From NCBI GenBank assembly GCA_945902115.1, contig CAMDLY010000004.1, positions 1-64,000 of the forward strand: DNA of 64,000 nucleotides, in the 5' to 3' direction. Shown here in pieces: positions 49,715 through 60,212 of this stretch. Source of the stretch: Lishizhenia tianjinensis. Lineage in GTDB: Bacteria; Bacteroidota; Bacteroidia; Flavobacteriales_D; Crocinitomicaceae. The notes below the pieces were generated by a model. The model saw nothing but the letters and a program-made list of their open reading frames with translations. It was not told the DNA's origin and made no database searches. The first letter of the stretch is position 1. Each line of letters begins with the position of its first letter. The position numbers and the translations under genes were made by a program.

Positions 49715-51349
49715 TTGAGCTACATGATGCAGTCATTATTCAGAAAGAAACAAGTTGATGCCGTGCAGTCTGATCACGGAGAACATGGGGCTGGGTTAAA
49801 CAAGGTATTGAATGTTCGCGATCTCACTTTTTTTGGGGTAGCAGCAATTATTGGTGGCGGAACCTTTAGTGCCATTGGAAATGCATGTGCGGCGGGAGGG
49901 CCAGGAGTGGTGTTTCTTTACATTGTTTGCGGAATAGCCTGTGGGTTTACCGCCCTTTGCTATGCGGAATTTGCTTCTCGCGTTCCTGTTTCTGGATCTG
50001 CCTACACCTATGCATACGTCTCATTTGGGGAATTATTTGCTTGGATTATCGGTTGGGCCTTGATCATGGAGTATTCCATAGGTAACATATACATCGCATT
50101 TTCATGGAGTGGGTATTTCACCAACTTGGTACCGGGCATTCCCGAATGGCTTACCATAAACTACCTTTCTGCTAAAGAGTTGGGAAGTCCCGAGGCAATC
50201 GCCGCCTGGACGAATGCACCAAGCATCGGGAGTTTGAAGATAATATTCGATTTGCCAGCAGTTGTAATTAACATTTTGATCACGGCGGTTGTGTATGTAG
50301 GTACGAAGGAAACAAAGAATTTCAGCAACGCTATGGTGTACATCAAACTCGCCGTAATTCTCCTCGTTATTATGGTAGGGTTATTTTATATTGATATGAA
50401 TAACTGGGAGCCTTTTATGCCGAACGGTTTTGAAGGTGTAATGGGTGGTGTATCCGCGGTGTTCTTTGCCTATGTGGGTTTTGACGCTGTTTCAACATTG
50501 GCCGAAGAAAGTAAAAACCCTCAACGCGACTTGCCACGAGGTATGATGTATTCCTTGATTATCTGCACGGTCATTTATATTGTCTTGGCCTTGGTGCTTA
50601 CGGGAATGGTTTCCTACCAACTGCTTGGGGTTGACGATCCGTTGGCCGAAATATTTAAAATCAAAGGAATTAAGTGGATGATGTGGATCGTCTCAATAGC
50701 TGCAGTGATTGCTATGACCAGTGTGCTTTTAGTTTTTCAAATGGGACAACCGCGAATTTGGATGACTATGAGTCGAGATGGATTGATGCCACAACGATTT
50801 GGAAAAGTGAATCCACGATATCAAACTCCTGGTTTTGCTACCATAGTGACAGGCTTCGTAGTTGGGGTGCCCTTATTCTTTACCAATGAAAAGTTTATTT
50901 TAGATTTCACCAGTATTGGCACTATTTTCGCCTTTATATTAGTTTGTGGCGGAGTATTAGTGCTGCCTAAAAAGGAAAAAGAGGCAGGTAAATTCCACCT
51001 TCCTTACATCAACAGTAAGTATATATTTCCTGCGACAGCCCTTTTTGTTTTCGGTTTTCTTATTTTTCAATACCCGGAATATTTTAAAAGTCAATTCCAA
51101 GTGAGCGGTGAGAACATAGAGACGGCTTTACCCATGCTGGTATTCTTTGCCGTTTGTGCTATCATGATGGTTTTATCGTTCGTGAAAGAATATTCCCTAA
51201 TACCTGTATTAGGTTTGGTCTCGTGCTGTTACCTGCTGTCAGGTATGGCGTGGACGAATTGGAAATGGTTTTTTGTGTGGATGGTTATTGGACTTGTCGT
51301 TTACTTTTCATATGGTTACCGAAAAAGCAAATTGGCAACGAAAGTTTAA
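49715..51349 (+). CDS. APC family amino acid permease
   Basis: GVAAIIGGGTFSAIGNACAAGGPGVVFLYIVCGIACGFTALCYAEFASRVPVSGSAYTYAYVSFGE. Confidence 0.92.
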   Translation: MSYMMQSLFRKKQVDAVQSDHGEHGAGLNKVLNVRDLTFFGVAAIIGGGTFSAIGNACAAGGPGVVFLYIVCGIACGFTALCYAEFASRVPVSGSAYTYAYVSFGELFAWIIGWALIMEYSIGNIYIAFSWSGYFTNLVPGIPEWLTINYLSAKELGSPEAIAAWTNAPSIGSLKIIFDLPAVVINILITAVVYVGTKETKNFSNAMVYIKLAVILLVIMVGLFYIDMNNWEPFMPNGFEGVMGGVSAVFFAYVGFDAVSTLAEESKNPQRDLPRGMMYSLIICTVIYIVLALVLTGMVSYQLLGVDDPLAEIFKIKGIKWMMWIVSIAAVIAMTSVLLVFQMGQPRIWMTMSRDGLMPQRFGKVNPRYQTPGFATIVTGFVVGVPLFFTNEKFILDFTSIGTIFAFILVCGGVLVLPKKEKEAGKFHLPYINSKYIFPATALFVFGFLIFQYPEYFKSQFQVSGENIETALPMLVFFAVCAIMMVLSFVKEYSLIPVLGLVSCCYLLSGMAWTNWKWFFVWMVIGLVVYFSYGYRKSKLATKV

Positions 51350-51360
51350 GTTATCTGATG

Positions 51361-51939
51361 TTAATATCCTAAGGATTTTTCAATTCCCCCGATCAAGGTG
51401 TGAATAACCTTGATGTGTATCTCTTGAGCGCGATCGGCATAAGTTGAATGGGGAGCCCTGATTTCTAAGTCGGCAATTTTGGCAAGCATACCGCCATCTT
51501 TACCTGTGAGAACCACCGTTTTTATACCCATTTCTTTGGCTTTTTCCACTGCTTTAATCACATTTTTTGAATTTCCTGAGGTGGAGATACCTAATAGAAT
51601 ATCTCCCTCTTTACCTATAGCTTCTATAAAACGAGAAAAAACAACGTCATACCCGTAGTCATTGGCAACGCAGCTGAGGTGGGAAGGATCTGATATCGAA
51701 ATTGCCGCGATAGAAGGTCTATCGTTTCGGTACCTTCCGCTGAGTTCTTCCGCAAAGTGCATGGCATCGCTCATAGAGCCGCCATTGCCGCAACTTATGA
51801 TTTTATTTCCGTTAAGAACACTTTCAGTCATCCAAGTAATCGCCCAATCGATTTCAGTAAATTGATTCGATGAGATAAATGAATGCAACACCTCCAAAGA
51901 TTCCCTTAATTGGGCTTTAATAAATTCTTCGTTTTTCAT
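51361..51939 (-). CDS. gmhA: D-sedoheptulose 7-phosphate isomerase (SIS domain)
   Basis: ISCGNGGSMSDAMHFAEELSGRYRNDRPSIAAIS...LLGISTSGNSKNVIKAVEKAKEMG. Confidence 0.88.
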   Translation of the reverse strand: MKNEEFIKAQLRESLEVLHSFISSNQFTEIDWAITWMTESVLNGNKIISCGNGGSMSDAMHFAEELSGRYRNDRPSIAAISISDPSHLSCVANDYGYDVVFSRFIEAIGKEGDILLGISTSGNSKNVIKAVEKAKEMGIKTVVLTGKDGGMLAKIADLEIRAPHSTYADRAQEIHIKVIHTLIGGIEKSLGY

Positions 51940-51961
51940 TGGCTCAAAGATATGAAATAAA

Positions 51962-51990
51962 AAAAGGTTGCCGAAATCGACAACCTTTTC
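51962..51990 (-). terminator. Terminator hairpin after HU gene
   Basis: Minus strand AAAAGGTTGTCG-attt-CGGCAACCTTTTTT. Confidence 0.75.
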
Positions 51991-52006
51991 AATGGCGAAC
52001 TTATTA

Positions 52007-52279
52007 TTAGTTTACGCTTGAAGAAAGCTCAGATCCAGCCTTGAATCTTACACTTTTCTTAGCAGCAATTTTAATAACTGCTCCAGTTTTCGGGTTACGA
52101 CCGTTACGTGCTTGTCTGTTAGTAATGTCAAAAGAACCAAATCCTACTAAAGAAATTTTGTCTCCTTTTTTCAATGCTGCTGTAGAAGCTCCTACAAATG
52201 CATCCAATGCTCTTTTAGAATCTGCTTTAGATAATCCAGACTCAGCTGCGATCGCATCAATTAATTCTGCTTTGTTCAT
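52007..52279 (-). CDS. HU family DNA-binding protein
   Basis: MNKAELIDAIAAESGLSKADSKRALDAFVGAS...ISLVGFGSFDITNRQARNGRNPKTGAVIKIAAKKSVRFKAG; start reassigned. Confidence 0.95.
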   Translation of the reverse strand: MNKAELIDAIAAESGLSKADSKRALDAFVGASTAALKKGDKISLVGFGSFDITNRQARNGRNPKTGAVIKIAAKKSVRFKAGSELSSSVN

Positions 52280-52514
52280 AATTTGTTGTTTAAATAAGTT
52301 AATAAAACTGTTATCGCAACAAATATATTGGAATATCAATGCGTGGTACTTGATTTGAAGTAAAAAACCACTAAAATGTTGAAAAAATGCCCATATTGTT
52401 AATAAACCTCTCTAAAACATAGCTCAGTCAAGGGTTTCACGGAGAATATTGGCTTTCAGGCGCATCAAACTTTTTTTATGTCGAGTTGTTCTCAAATCAA
52501 ATAACTTTGTTAAC

Positions 52515-53987
52515 ATGAGGGCTGTGGTAATTGGTTCAGGAATTGGAGGTTTAGCATCCGCGCTACGTTTAAGAAAAGCGGGTATAGACGTACTTGTGAT
52601 TGAAGCAAACGAATTTAGTGGAGGAAAAATTAATTCAAAATGGATCGGCGACTATCGTTTCGATATGGGGCCTTCAATTTTTACCGAGCCGGAACTTATG
52701 GATGAATTGGTGCAGTTGTTTGATCAGGAATCATTTCCTCACAGAAAACTCGCTGAATCTTGCCGCTATTTTTATTCCGACGGTTTTTCAGCTACCTTAC
52801 CGGTAGGGAAGAACGCGTTGATAGATGTTCTAGTAAATAACTTTGGTGAATCACCAAAAACTGTATATCGCTACCTCGAGAGGATGAAGAAAAACTACGA
52901 GGCTGTAAAACCTGTCTTCATAGAGGTAAGCTTACACCGAATTAAACACCTTGTTAATGCGGGATTGATGAATGCTATAGCGCGAATTCCTCAATATGGA
53001 ATTTCCTCCTCTATGCATTCTGTGAACAAAAGCGTATTTAAGAATCCGAAAACGGTGCAACTTTTGGATCGTTTTGCCACCTATAACGGGAGCTCCCCCT
53101 ATAAGTCTCCCGGAATGCTAAATATTATCTCACATTTGGAACTGAATAAAGGTCCAGCAATGCCCGTTGGCGGAATGGTACAAATTACACAAGTTGCCTT
53201 TGAAGGTTGCAAAAAGCTAGGTGTTGAATTTATTCTCGGAGAGAAAGTCAATGAGATTCATTCACTTGAAGGAAAAGTAACAGGCGTATCAACAGCAAAA
53301 GGAACATACGATGCTGATATTGTGGTGAGTAACATGGACGTTCATTTCACCTACGAACGACTGATGCCAACGGTAAAGGCCCCTCAAAAAATTCTGAATC
53401 AGGAAAAATCAACTTCAGCAATCGTTTTTTATTGGGGTATTCGAAAAAAAGTAGAGCAACTCGGCGTGCACAATATTTTGTTCGCTGAAAATTACGAAAA
53501 AGAATTTTCCTGCCTTTTCGAATCCAAGACCATGTCGGACGACCCAACAATTTACATTCACATCACTTCGAAGCTTGAGAGTCAAGATGCACCCCCTGAT
53601 TGCGAGAATTGGTTTGTTATGGTAAATGCACCTATCAACGAAGGACAAGATTGGGATGAGTTCGTAGTAAGGACACGCTCAAACTTGATCCAGCGCATCC
53701 AAAATACTCTCCAATTCTCTGTTGAGGACTACTTGGAAGTCGAAGAATACTTCGATCCAAGAAAAATTGAAGAGACCTATTTTGGAAAACAAGGGTCAAT
53801 TTATGGTAATTCGAGTAATTCTGCTTTTGCTGCTTTTTACAGACATCCAAATTTCTCAAAAACAATAAAGGGCCTTTATTTTGCTGGGGTTACCGTGCAT
53901 CCTGGTGGAGGGATACCGCTAGCGTTGAACAGCGCGAAGATTATAGAACGCTGTGTCAAAGAAGACTATGGCTTAGTGAATAGATAA
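52515..53987 (+). CDS. Phytoene desaturase family FAD-dependent oxidoreductase (CrtI-like)
   Basis: MRAVVIGSGIGGLASALRLRKAGIDVLVIEANEFSGGKI...YFAGVTVHPGGGIPLALNSAKI. Confidence 0.88.
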   Translation: MRAVVIGSGIGGLASALRLRKAGIDVLVIEANEFSGGKINSKWIGDYRFDMGPSIFTEPELMDELVQLFDQESFPHRKLAESCRYFYSDGFSATLPVGKNALIDVLVNNFGESPKTVYRYLERMKKNYEAVKPVFIEVSLHRIKHLVNAGLMNAIARIPQYGISSSMHSVNKSVFKNPKTVQLLDRFATYNGSSPYKSPGMLNIISHLELNKGPAMPVGGMVQITQVAFEGCKKLGVEFILGEKVNEIHSLEGKVTGVSTAKGTYDADIVVSNMDVHFTYERLMPTVKAPQKILNQEKSTSAIVFYWGIRKKVEQLGVHNILFAENYEKEFSCLFESKTMSDDPTIYIHITSKLESQDAPPDCENWFVMVNAPINEGQDWDEFVVRTRSNLIQRIQNTLQFSVEDYLEVEEYFDPRKIEETYFGKQGSIYGNSSNSAFAAFYRHPNFSKTIKGLYFAGVTVHPGGGIPLALNSAKIIERCVKEDYGLVNR

Positions 53988-55118
53988 AACCTGAACCTCT
54001 CGCATTACTTTCTGCGCCTTTTCACGAACTTCTTCTAAAGAATCACCTGTGACTGTTATGTGTCCCATTTTTCTGAACGATTTCGTTACCTGTTTTCCGT
54101 ACAGATGTGGATAAACACCTGGAATACGCATCACGTCCTCCAGACCTTTATACAACACAGGACCTTCATGTCCTTTTTCACCAACAAGATTTATCATAGC
54201 ACCAGCTCTTGTCTGAGTGGTATCTCCAAGAGGTAAATTTAGAATAGCGCGAAGATGTTGTTCAAATTGACTTACACGACAACATTCAATGGTATGATGC
54301 CCCGAGTTATGCGGTCTAGGTGCAATTTCATTGATCAACAAGGTATCATCTTCCGTTAGAAAAAACTCAACAGCAAGAAGTCCTACCATATCTAGTTTTT
54401 CTATGACAGATCGTGCTATTTTGATGGCCTCCTGTTCCACACTCGGCCTGACATCAGCAGGAGAGAATAAAAAGGATACTAAATTTGCTTCTGGGTCAAA
54501 TTCACATTCTACCAATGGGAAAACAGCTATTTCACCGTGTTTATTTCTTGCCACGATAGAGGATAACTCTTTTTTGAAAGGAACCAATTGTTCTATGATG
54601 GATGGGCCATTGAATGTGGTTTCAAGATCTGCACTGGTTCGAATGATATTCACTCCCTTACCATCATATCCTCCTGTTCTTAGTTTATGCACGAAAGGAA
54701 TCTTCTGACCCTTAGCTTCTTTTATATCAACTATGCAATCAAAAGGAGCAGTAGGTAGCCCTTGATCTAAATAAAACTGTTTTTGTAAACCTTTATCTTT
54801 TATTACCTCCAGAACTTCTGGTTGAGGGTAAACTTTTTTGCCGATGGCTTGAAGTGCTTTCAATGCCTCTATGTTAACATTTTCAATTTCTACGGTGATA
54901 ACATCTTTATCAGCACCAAATTGCATAACAGTTTCGTAGTCTGTTAAGCTTCCACAGGTGAACGAGTGAGCGATTTCCGCACAAGGAGCATTTGGATCAG
55001 GATCTAAACAATGAATATGAACATCATAGCTGATAGCAGATTGGATCATCATTCTACCTAATTGGCCGCCACCCAGAACTCCGAGTTTTATATCGTTACC
55101 GTACCATCTGTGTCCCAT
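53973..55118 (-). CDS. purK: 5-(carboxyamino)imidazole ribonucleotide synthase
   Basis: KLGVLGGGQLGRMMIQSAISYDVHIHCLDPDPNAPC; VEFFLTEDDTLLINEIAPRPHNSGHHTIE. Confidence 0.93.
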   Translation of the reverse strand: MGHRWYGNDIKLGVLGGGQLGRMMIQSAISYDVHIHCLDPDPNAPCAEIAHSFTCGSLTDYETVMQFGADKDVITVEIENVNIEALKALQAIGKKVYPQPEVLEVIKDKGLQKQFYLDQGLPTAPFDCIVDIKEAKGQKIPFVHKLRTGGYDGKGVNIIRTSADLETTFNGPSIIEQLVPFKKELSSIVARNKHGEIAVFPLVECEFDPEANLVSFLFSPADVRPSVEQEAIKIARSVIEKLDMVGLLAVEFFLTEDDTLLINEIAPRPHNSGHHTIECCRVSQFEQHLRAILNLPLGDTTQTRAGAMINLVGEKGHEGPVLYKGLEDVMRIPGVYPHLYGKQVTKSFRKMGHITVTGDSLEEVREKAQKVMREVQVLSIH

Positions 55119-55168
55119 GAAGCAAATATACGTCAAAAGTCAAGTTGCATTTCAATCACTTAAACCAT

Positions 55169-55198
55169 TTGATTAAATTTCGGAAAATTGTACCTTTG
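55169..55198 (+). promoter_or_regulatory. Bacteroidetes promoter TTG-N19-TACCTTTG for hpt
   Basis: TTG 55169-55171 and TACCTTTG 55191-55198, 9 nt before ATG 55208. Confidence 0.65.
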
Positions 55199-55207
55199 TC
55201 GTCCCCA

Positions 55208-55750
55208 ATGGAAAAAGTAGTTGCCATACATGATAAAAAGTTTTCATTATATATTGATGAACCGACTATCCAGCGTAGGATAAATGAATTGTCTCACACT
55301 CTAGAAAAAGATTACCGTAACAAGGATCTCCTATTGATATGTATTCTTAATGGTGCCTTTATGTTCGCTGCAGATTTAGCTAAGGCAATTGAAGGTGACA
55401 TAGAAGTTTCTTTTGTGAAAGTGAGTTCATATGTCGGAACGGAAAGCACTGGTAAGGTAGATGAACTCATCGGATTAACTGCTGATCTTAAAGGAAAACA
55501 TGTTTTAATTATTGAAGATATAGTTGATACAGGTCTCACTATTGATAAGGTGATATTTCTTTTACAAGATAAAAAACCGGAGAACATTGAGATTTGTACA
55601 TTGTTATACAAACCTGAGGCTTTTGTAGGAAAACACCTACCTAAGTACGTAGGTTTTGACATTCCCAATAAATTTGTAGTCGGATACGGATTAGATTATA
55701 ACGAACTAGGAAGAAATTTAAAAGAAATTTATCAATTAAAACCAGAATAA
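55208..55750 (+). CDS. hpt: Hypoxanthine phosphoribosyltransferase
   Basis: LICILNGAFMFAADLAKAI; VLIIEDIVDTGLTIDKVI; start reassigned based on promoter position. Confidence 0.92.
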   Translation: MEKVVAIHDKKFSLYIDEPTIQRRINELSHTLEKDYRNKDLLLICILNGAFMFAADLAKAIEGDIEVSFVKVSSYVGTESTGKVDELIGLTADLKGKHVLIIEDIVDTGLTIDKVIFLLQDKKPENIEICTLLYKPEAFVGKHLPKYVGFDIPNKFVVGYGLDYNELGRNLKEIYQLKPE

Positions 55751-55751
55751 G

Positions 55752-56327
55752 ATGTTAAATATTGTGCTATTTGGTCCTCCAGGGGCAGGTAAAGGAACAC
55801 AATCCGAGCGTTTGATAGAAAAATATAACTTAGTACACCTTTCAACGGGTGATATATTTCGTGCGAATATAAAAGGAGAAACAGAACTTGGTAAGTTGGC
55901 TAAAAGTTTTATGGATCAAGGTAAATTAGTACCGGATTCAGTTACAATTGACATGTTGCGTTCAGAAGTGTTAAAGCAATCTACTCCAAATGGATTTATT
56001 TTCGACGGATTTCCTCGTACGAATGCGCAAGCTGCAGCTTTGGATGAATTCCTATTAACGATTGATTCATCTATTTTGCTAATGTTGGCGCTAGAGGTAG
56101 AAGAGAATGAGTTGAAAACAAGATTATTGAAACGAGCAGGGGTAAGTGGTAGAGCCGATGATGCAGACCCTGTAATTATTGAGAATAGAATTCGTGTCTA
56201 CAACAACGAAACTGCACCGGTGAAAGATTATTATAAACAACAAGGTAAATTTGTATCTATCGACGGTATTGGAACCATCGATGATATTACCCAGCGACTT
56301 TTCTCAGTCATTGATGAGAAAAACTAA
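55752..56327 (+). CDS. adk: Adenylate kinase
   Basis: [47 protein letters not shown]. Confidence 0.97.
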   Translation: MLNIVLFGPPGAGKGTQSERLIEKYNLVHLSTGDIFRANIKGETELGKLAKSFMDQGKLVPDSVTIDMLRSEVLKQSTPNGFIFDGFPRTNAQAAALDEFLLTIDSSILLMLALEVEENELKTRLLKRAGVSGRADDADPVIIENRIRVYNNETAPVKDYYKQQGKFVSIDGIGTIDDITQRLFSVIDEKN

Positions 56328-56347
56328 AAAGAAAGGATAATCCTCTT

Positions 56348-57349
56348 ATGGCTTCTGACAATTTTGTCGACTATGTAAAAATCCACTGTACTTCAGGTAA
56401 TGGAGGAGCTGGTTCTACGCACTTCCGTAGAGAAAAATACATCCCCAAAGGTGGTCCCGATGGTGGAGATGGCGGCAGAGGAGGACACGTCATTGTAAAA
56501 GGGAATAAGCAATTGTGGACCCTATTACACCTCAAATTCCATAAGCACATAAAAGCAGGGCATGGAGCCCACGGTGGGGGGAATCTCAAAACAGGTTCTC
56601 AAGGTGAGGATACTTACATCGAAGTACCGCTGGGTACTCTAGCAAAGGATGGAGAGACGGGAGAAGTGCTTTTCGAAATTACCGAAGACGGGGAGGAAAA
56701 AATTATCCAACGAGGAGGAAGGGGAGGTTTAGGAAATAATCAATTTAAATCTCCAACAAACCAAACCCCTCGGTATGCACAACCTGGTGAGTCCAGCTTG
56801 GAAGGTTGGAAAATTTTGGAGTTGAAACTTCTCGCGGATGTAGGTTTGGTAGGATTTCCTAACGCAGGAAAAAGTACCTTACTTTCGGTGATTTCATCGG
56901 CTAAGCCAGAAATAGGCGATTACCCCTTTACCACCGTTAGACCAAATCTTGGAATGGTTTTTTACAGAGATTTCCGCTCTTTTATCATGGCTGATATTCC
57001 TGGGATTATTGAAGGTGCGCATGCCGGGAAAGGTTTAGGTCTTCGATTTTTGCGCCACATAGAGCGAAATTCACTATTGCTTTTTATGATTCCTGCAGAC
57101 TCTGATGACATCGGAAAAGAATATAAGATCTTGTTAAACGAGTTGAAATTATTTAACCCTGAATTACTACATAAAGAACGAATTTTAGCGATTACGAAAT
57201 CTGATATGTTAGATGAGGAACTCATGAATTCATTGAAAAAAGAGTTGCCAAAAATCCCATCTATCTTCATTTCCTCCGTTGCTCAAATGGGCCTTGTGGA
57301 ATTGAAAGACTTAATTTGGAAACACCTCAACGCAGATGGAATGGCTTGA
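56348..57349 (+). CDS. obgE: GTPase Obg
   Basis: [56 protein letters not shown]. Confidence 0.97.
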   Translation: MASDNFVDYVKIHCTSGNGGAGSTHFRREKYIPKGGPDGGDGGRGGHVIVKGNKQLWTLLHLKFHKHIKAGHGAHGGGNLKTGSQGEDTYIEVPLGTLAKDGETGEVLFEITEDGEEKIIQRGGRGGLGNNQFKSPTNQTPRYAQPGESSLEGWKILELKLLADVGLVGFPNAGKSTLLSVISSAKPEIGDYPFTTVRPNLGMVFYRDFRSFIMADIPGIIEGAHAGKGLGLRFLRHIERNSLLLFMIPADSDDIGKEYKILLNELKLFNPELLHKERILAITKSDMLDEELMNSLKKELPKIPSIFISSVAQMGLVELKDLIWKHLNADGMA

Positions 57350-57914
57350 GAAATTAGATCGAGACATTGTATTAGCTATAAACGGGATGCATCAGCCCTG
57401 GCTGGATGAGATTATGTGGCTGGCGAGTGATAGGTTAATTTTTATACCCCTTTATGTATTCCTATTATATGGTATTTGGCGAAAGACTAATGCGCTCTTT
57501 GCTTGTAAGTTTTTAATAATTGCCTTGCTGACAGTTTTTGTTGTTGACCAATTGAGTGTTTACGCATTCAAAGAAGTATTTCAACGATATAGGCCCTCTC
57601 ACCACGAAGAATTATCAAAACAATTACATTTTTACCAAACATCAGATGGTGAAGAATATCGTGGGGGTAAATATGGATTCGTTTCCTCCCATGCCGCCAA
57701 TATGCTAGCACTATTGACTCTTACGCTACCTGTATTCCGAGATTCGCAAAGATGGGTTAATGGATTACTGATTGGAATTGTATTGATGGTCTTATTTAGT
57801 AGGATTTACCTAGGCGTTCACTACTTAAGCGATATTGTTGTTGGTGGGTTGTTGGGTTATATCGGGGCATTTTTAACCAATAAATACATCTTGCAAAAAT
57901 GGGCGAATATATGA
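57336..57914 (+). CDS. PAP2 family phosphatase
   Basis: [11 protein letters not shown]...[12 protein letters not shown]...[20 protein letters not shown]. Confidence 0.9.
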   Translation: MEWLEKLDRDIVLAINGMHQPWLDEIMWLASDRLIFIPLYVFLLYGIWRKTNALFACKFLIIALLTVFVVDQLSVYAFKEVFQRYRPSHHEELSKQLHFYQTSDGEEYRGGKYGFVSSHAANMLALLTLTLPVFRDSQRWVNGLLIGIVLMVLFSRIYLGVHYLSDIVVGGLLGYIGAFLTNKYILQKWANI

Positions 57915-58273
57915 ATTGGATGTGGGTTTTTCTAGGTGGGGGTATCGGCAGTTTAATGCGTTTTGGAATAGGTAAAGTCAATATACTGAAAATAGAACAC
58001 TTTCCACTAGGTACTTTACTCGCAAATATTCTGGCGTCAGCAATTTTAGGAATTGTTGTTTGCCTAAATATTAAGTTTGGAAAATATGATTGGTATTGGC
58101 CTTTCTTTGCTGTTGGTGTGTGTGGTGGATTTTCCACATTTAGCACTTTTTCCATGGAGAATATACAATTACTGCAACAAGGTAATTATGCGTTTTTGGT
58201 TATAAATGTGTTGGTTTCTTTACTACTCACGGGCCTTGTTTTTTATTTTCTTGCAAAATCCTCTTTGTCGTAG
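57899..58273 (+). CDS. crcB: Fluoride exporter CrcB
   Basis: FLGGGIGSLMRFGIGK...GTLLANILASAILGI...GVCGGFSTFSTFSMENIQLL. Confidence 0.92.
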   Translation: MGEYMNWMWVFLGGGIGSLMRFGIGKVNILKIEHFPLGTLLANILASAILGIVVCLNIKFGKYDWYWPFFAVGVCGGFSTFSTFSMENIQLLQQGNYAFLVINVLVSLLLTGLVFYFLAKSSLS

Positions 58274-60207
58274 ATTATTGCACCATGTTTTAAACTTTTC
58301 GGGTGCTCAATCCAAGGCATATAGATACTGTTACCGTCGCTTTTATGGGTGGCTGAATATTGAATTGGGATATTTTTTCTATTCCACCGAATGACTTTCT
58401 CATCTTCTTTGGTTTGCCAAGTTATTGTATCGTTCCCCAGTATGAAACTTCCATTAAGTCCTTTAATAGCGTGCCACTCGATATTTCCTGGATAACATTT
58501 TGTATAGGCATCTAACATAAATTTTGCTTTCGATATTTCTTGAGGTCTTGTATCCACGAAGCAATGTATTTGTTCCCCATTTTTAAGTGCGAAGGTTAAT
58601 TTTGAATGGTTAAAAATTACTAGGTGATGAGAAGACATATTATCGAAACGTAGTAGCACAATCCAACTCAGCAGAATAGCAAATAATAAACTACTGAACA
58701 TCCAAACTCTGCTAAATGGGACATAGAGAATAAGAAAGTAGGCGCTCAATGTAAGTAATGGAACGATGAAAAATGGAAAATGAAATCCGTATGCTACTGC
58801 TCCAGGAAGACCTTCTATCCAATGCAATGATACTAAACTAAGCCATAGTGAAACAAACAAAATAAAGGCATTTAGTTGACCAACTAACGGAATTTTCCAA
58901 GTAATAAATAAGGTAATTCCAGCTCCCAATATGACTCCTGACAGAACTAAAAGAATTAAATTGCTAAGGATGAAATAATTTGGAAATTGATGAAAATAAT
59001 ACAACATAAGAGGTATTGTCATCACTTGCGCAGCAAATCCTATGGAGGTTCCTTTCCAGAAAAAATCCAATACACGGTTTCGAGGAGTAAACCATGATGC
59101 TATCTGTTCATAGGTGAGGTAAATTCCAATCATCGCCAGATAGCTCAATTGAAATCCAATGTCATATAAGAAGAGAGGCTCTAAAATCAACAATACCAAT
59201 GCAGAAAAAAAAAGTATATTGATTGGGCGATAATTGTTTCCTGATAATTGCGCTATTGCCAACATACTGAAAGTGAAAACCGCTCGTATGACACTCGGCG
59301 AAAAACCCGTTAATATAGCATATATCCATAATAACAATACGATGAATAAGGTGGCATTTTTCCGAGAAATAAACCGATAAAAAAATGATGCTATATAGAG
59401 CAGTATTTGTAATATGAGTGCTATATGCATCCCTGAGACAGCCAATACATGCATGGCACCTGTTGAGGAAAAGGCGGATTTCGTTTCTTGATTGAGTAGT
59501 GATTTATCGCCTAAAATTAGCGCTTGAGCCAACGCGAGTTCCTGCCCTGAGAGATACTCTTTAATTACATCGGATAAATACGTGTGTAAATTCAGTATTT
59601 TTTGATCGAAAGAAGAGGGGGCATCGTAATCTATCCACTTTAAGTCTTGCGCATGAATAAACGTAGAGTATAGTACGCCTTTATTCCTCCAAAATTGTTC
59701 TTGATTAAATTCTCCTGGATTTCCTTTATTTTCTATTTCATGCAAATAACTAGTGGCAATTAATCGATCTCCTATTTTGAAAGAGGAGGAAGAATCAATG
59801 TAAAACATCACCTTTTCTTGCACGTTTATTGGTTCGTCGTTAGCTTGTATTTGATGGATTAATCCAATGCCACGTGTGGAATTAGCTGAAGATTCTTCGA
59901 GTTCCTCAATACTAAATTCAATTGTCACAGGAGTGTTTGAAAAAGATAATGCCGAATTTGATTTTCCCTCTGAGAGGTGAATGCTCCAATAGCCAAGCGA
60001 AATCAACATGCAAGGAATAGTGAGTTTGGATATAAAATCACCTAAGTAATCTCTAAAATTCCAATCAAACAGAACAAATAGTAGTGTTAGCAAACTTGAG
60101 ATTAAAGCATATTCCCAATGGAAATAATTCGTACCGAGGAACAGTCCAATACAATAGTAAGTAGTAAGGAATACAAAAGGGTTTCTGTAAAAACTAAAAT
60201 TAAGCAT
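58243..60207 (-). CDS. ComEC/Rec2 family competence protein
   Basis: LALAQALILGDKSLLNQETKSAFSSTGAMHVLAVSGMHIALIL; GFSPSVIRAVFTFSMLAIAQL. Confidence 0.92.
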   Translation of the reverse strand: MLNFSFYRNPFVFLTTYYCIGLFLGTNYFHWEYALISSLLTLLFVLFDWNFRDYLGDFISKLTIPCMLISLGYWSIHLSEGKSNSALSFSNTPVTIEFSIEELEESSANSTRGIGLIHQIQANDEPINVQEKVMFYIDSSSSFKIGDRLIATSYLHEIENKGNPGEFNQEQFWRNKGVLYSTFIHAQDLKWIDYDAPSSFDQKILNLHTYLSDVIKEYLSGQELALAQALILGDKSLLNQETKSAFSSTGAMHVLAVSGMHIALILQILLYIASFFYRFISRKNATLFIVLLLWIYAILTGFSPSVIRAVFTFSMLAIAQLSGNNYRPINILFFSALVLLILEPLFLYDIGFQLSYLAMIGIYLTYEQIASWFTPRNRVLDFFWKGTSIGFAAQVMTIPLMLYYFHQFPNYFILSNLILLVLSGVILGAGITLFITWKIPLVGQLNAFILFVSLWLSLVSLHWIEGLPGAVAYGFHFPFFIVPLLTLSAYFLILYVPFSRVWMFSSLLFAILLSWIVLLRFDNMSSHHLVIFNHSKLTFALKNGEQIHCFVDTRPQEISKAKFMLDAYTKCYPGNIEWHAIKGLNGSFILGNDTITWQTKEDEKVIRWNRKNIPIQYSATHKSDGNSIYMPWIEHPKSLKHGAIIYDKEDFARK

Positions 60208-60212
60208 ACCAA

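Noticed and set aside
57850-57905. Fluoride riboswitch upstream of crcB
   Set aside because: crcB overlaps the preceding PAP2 gene, leaving no leader; no crcB-motif fold was visible.
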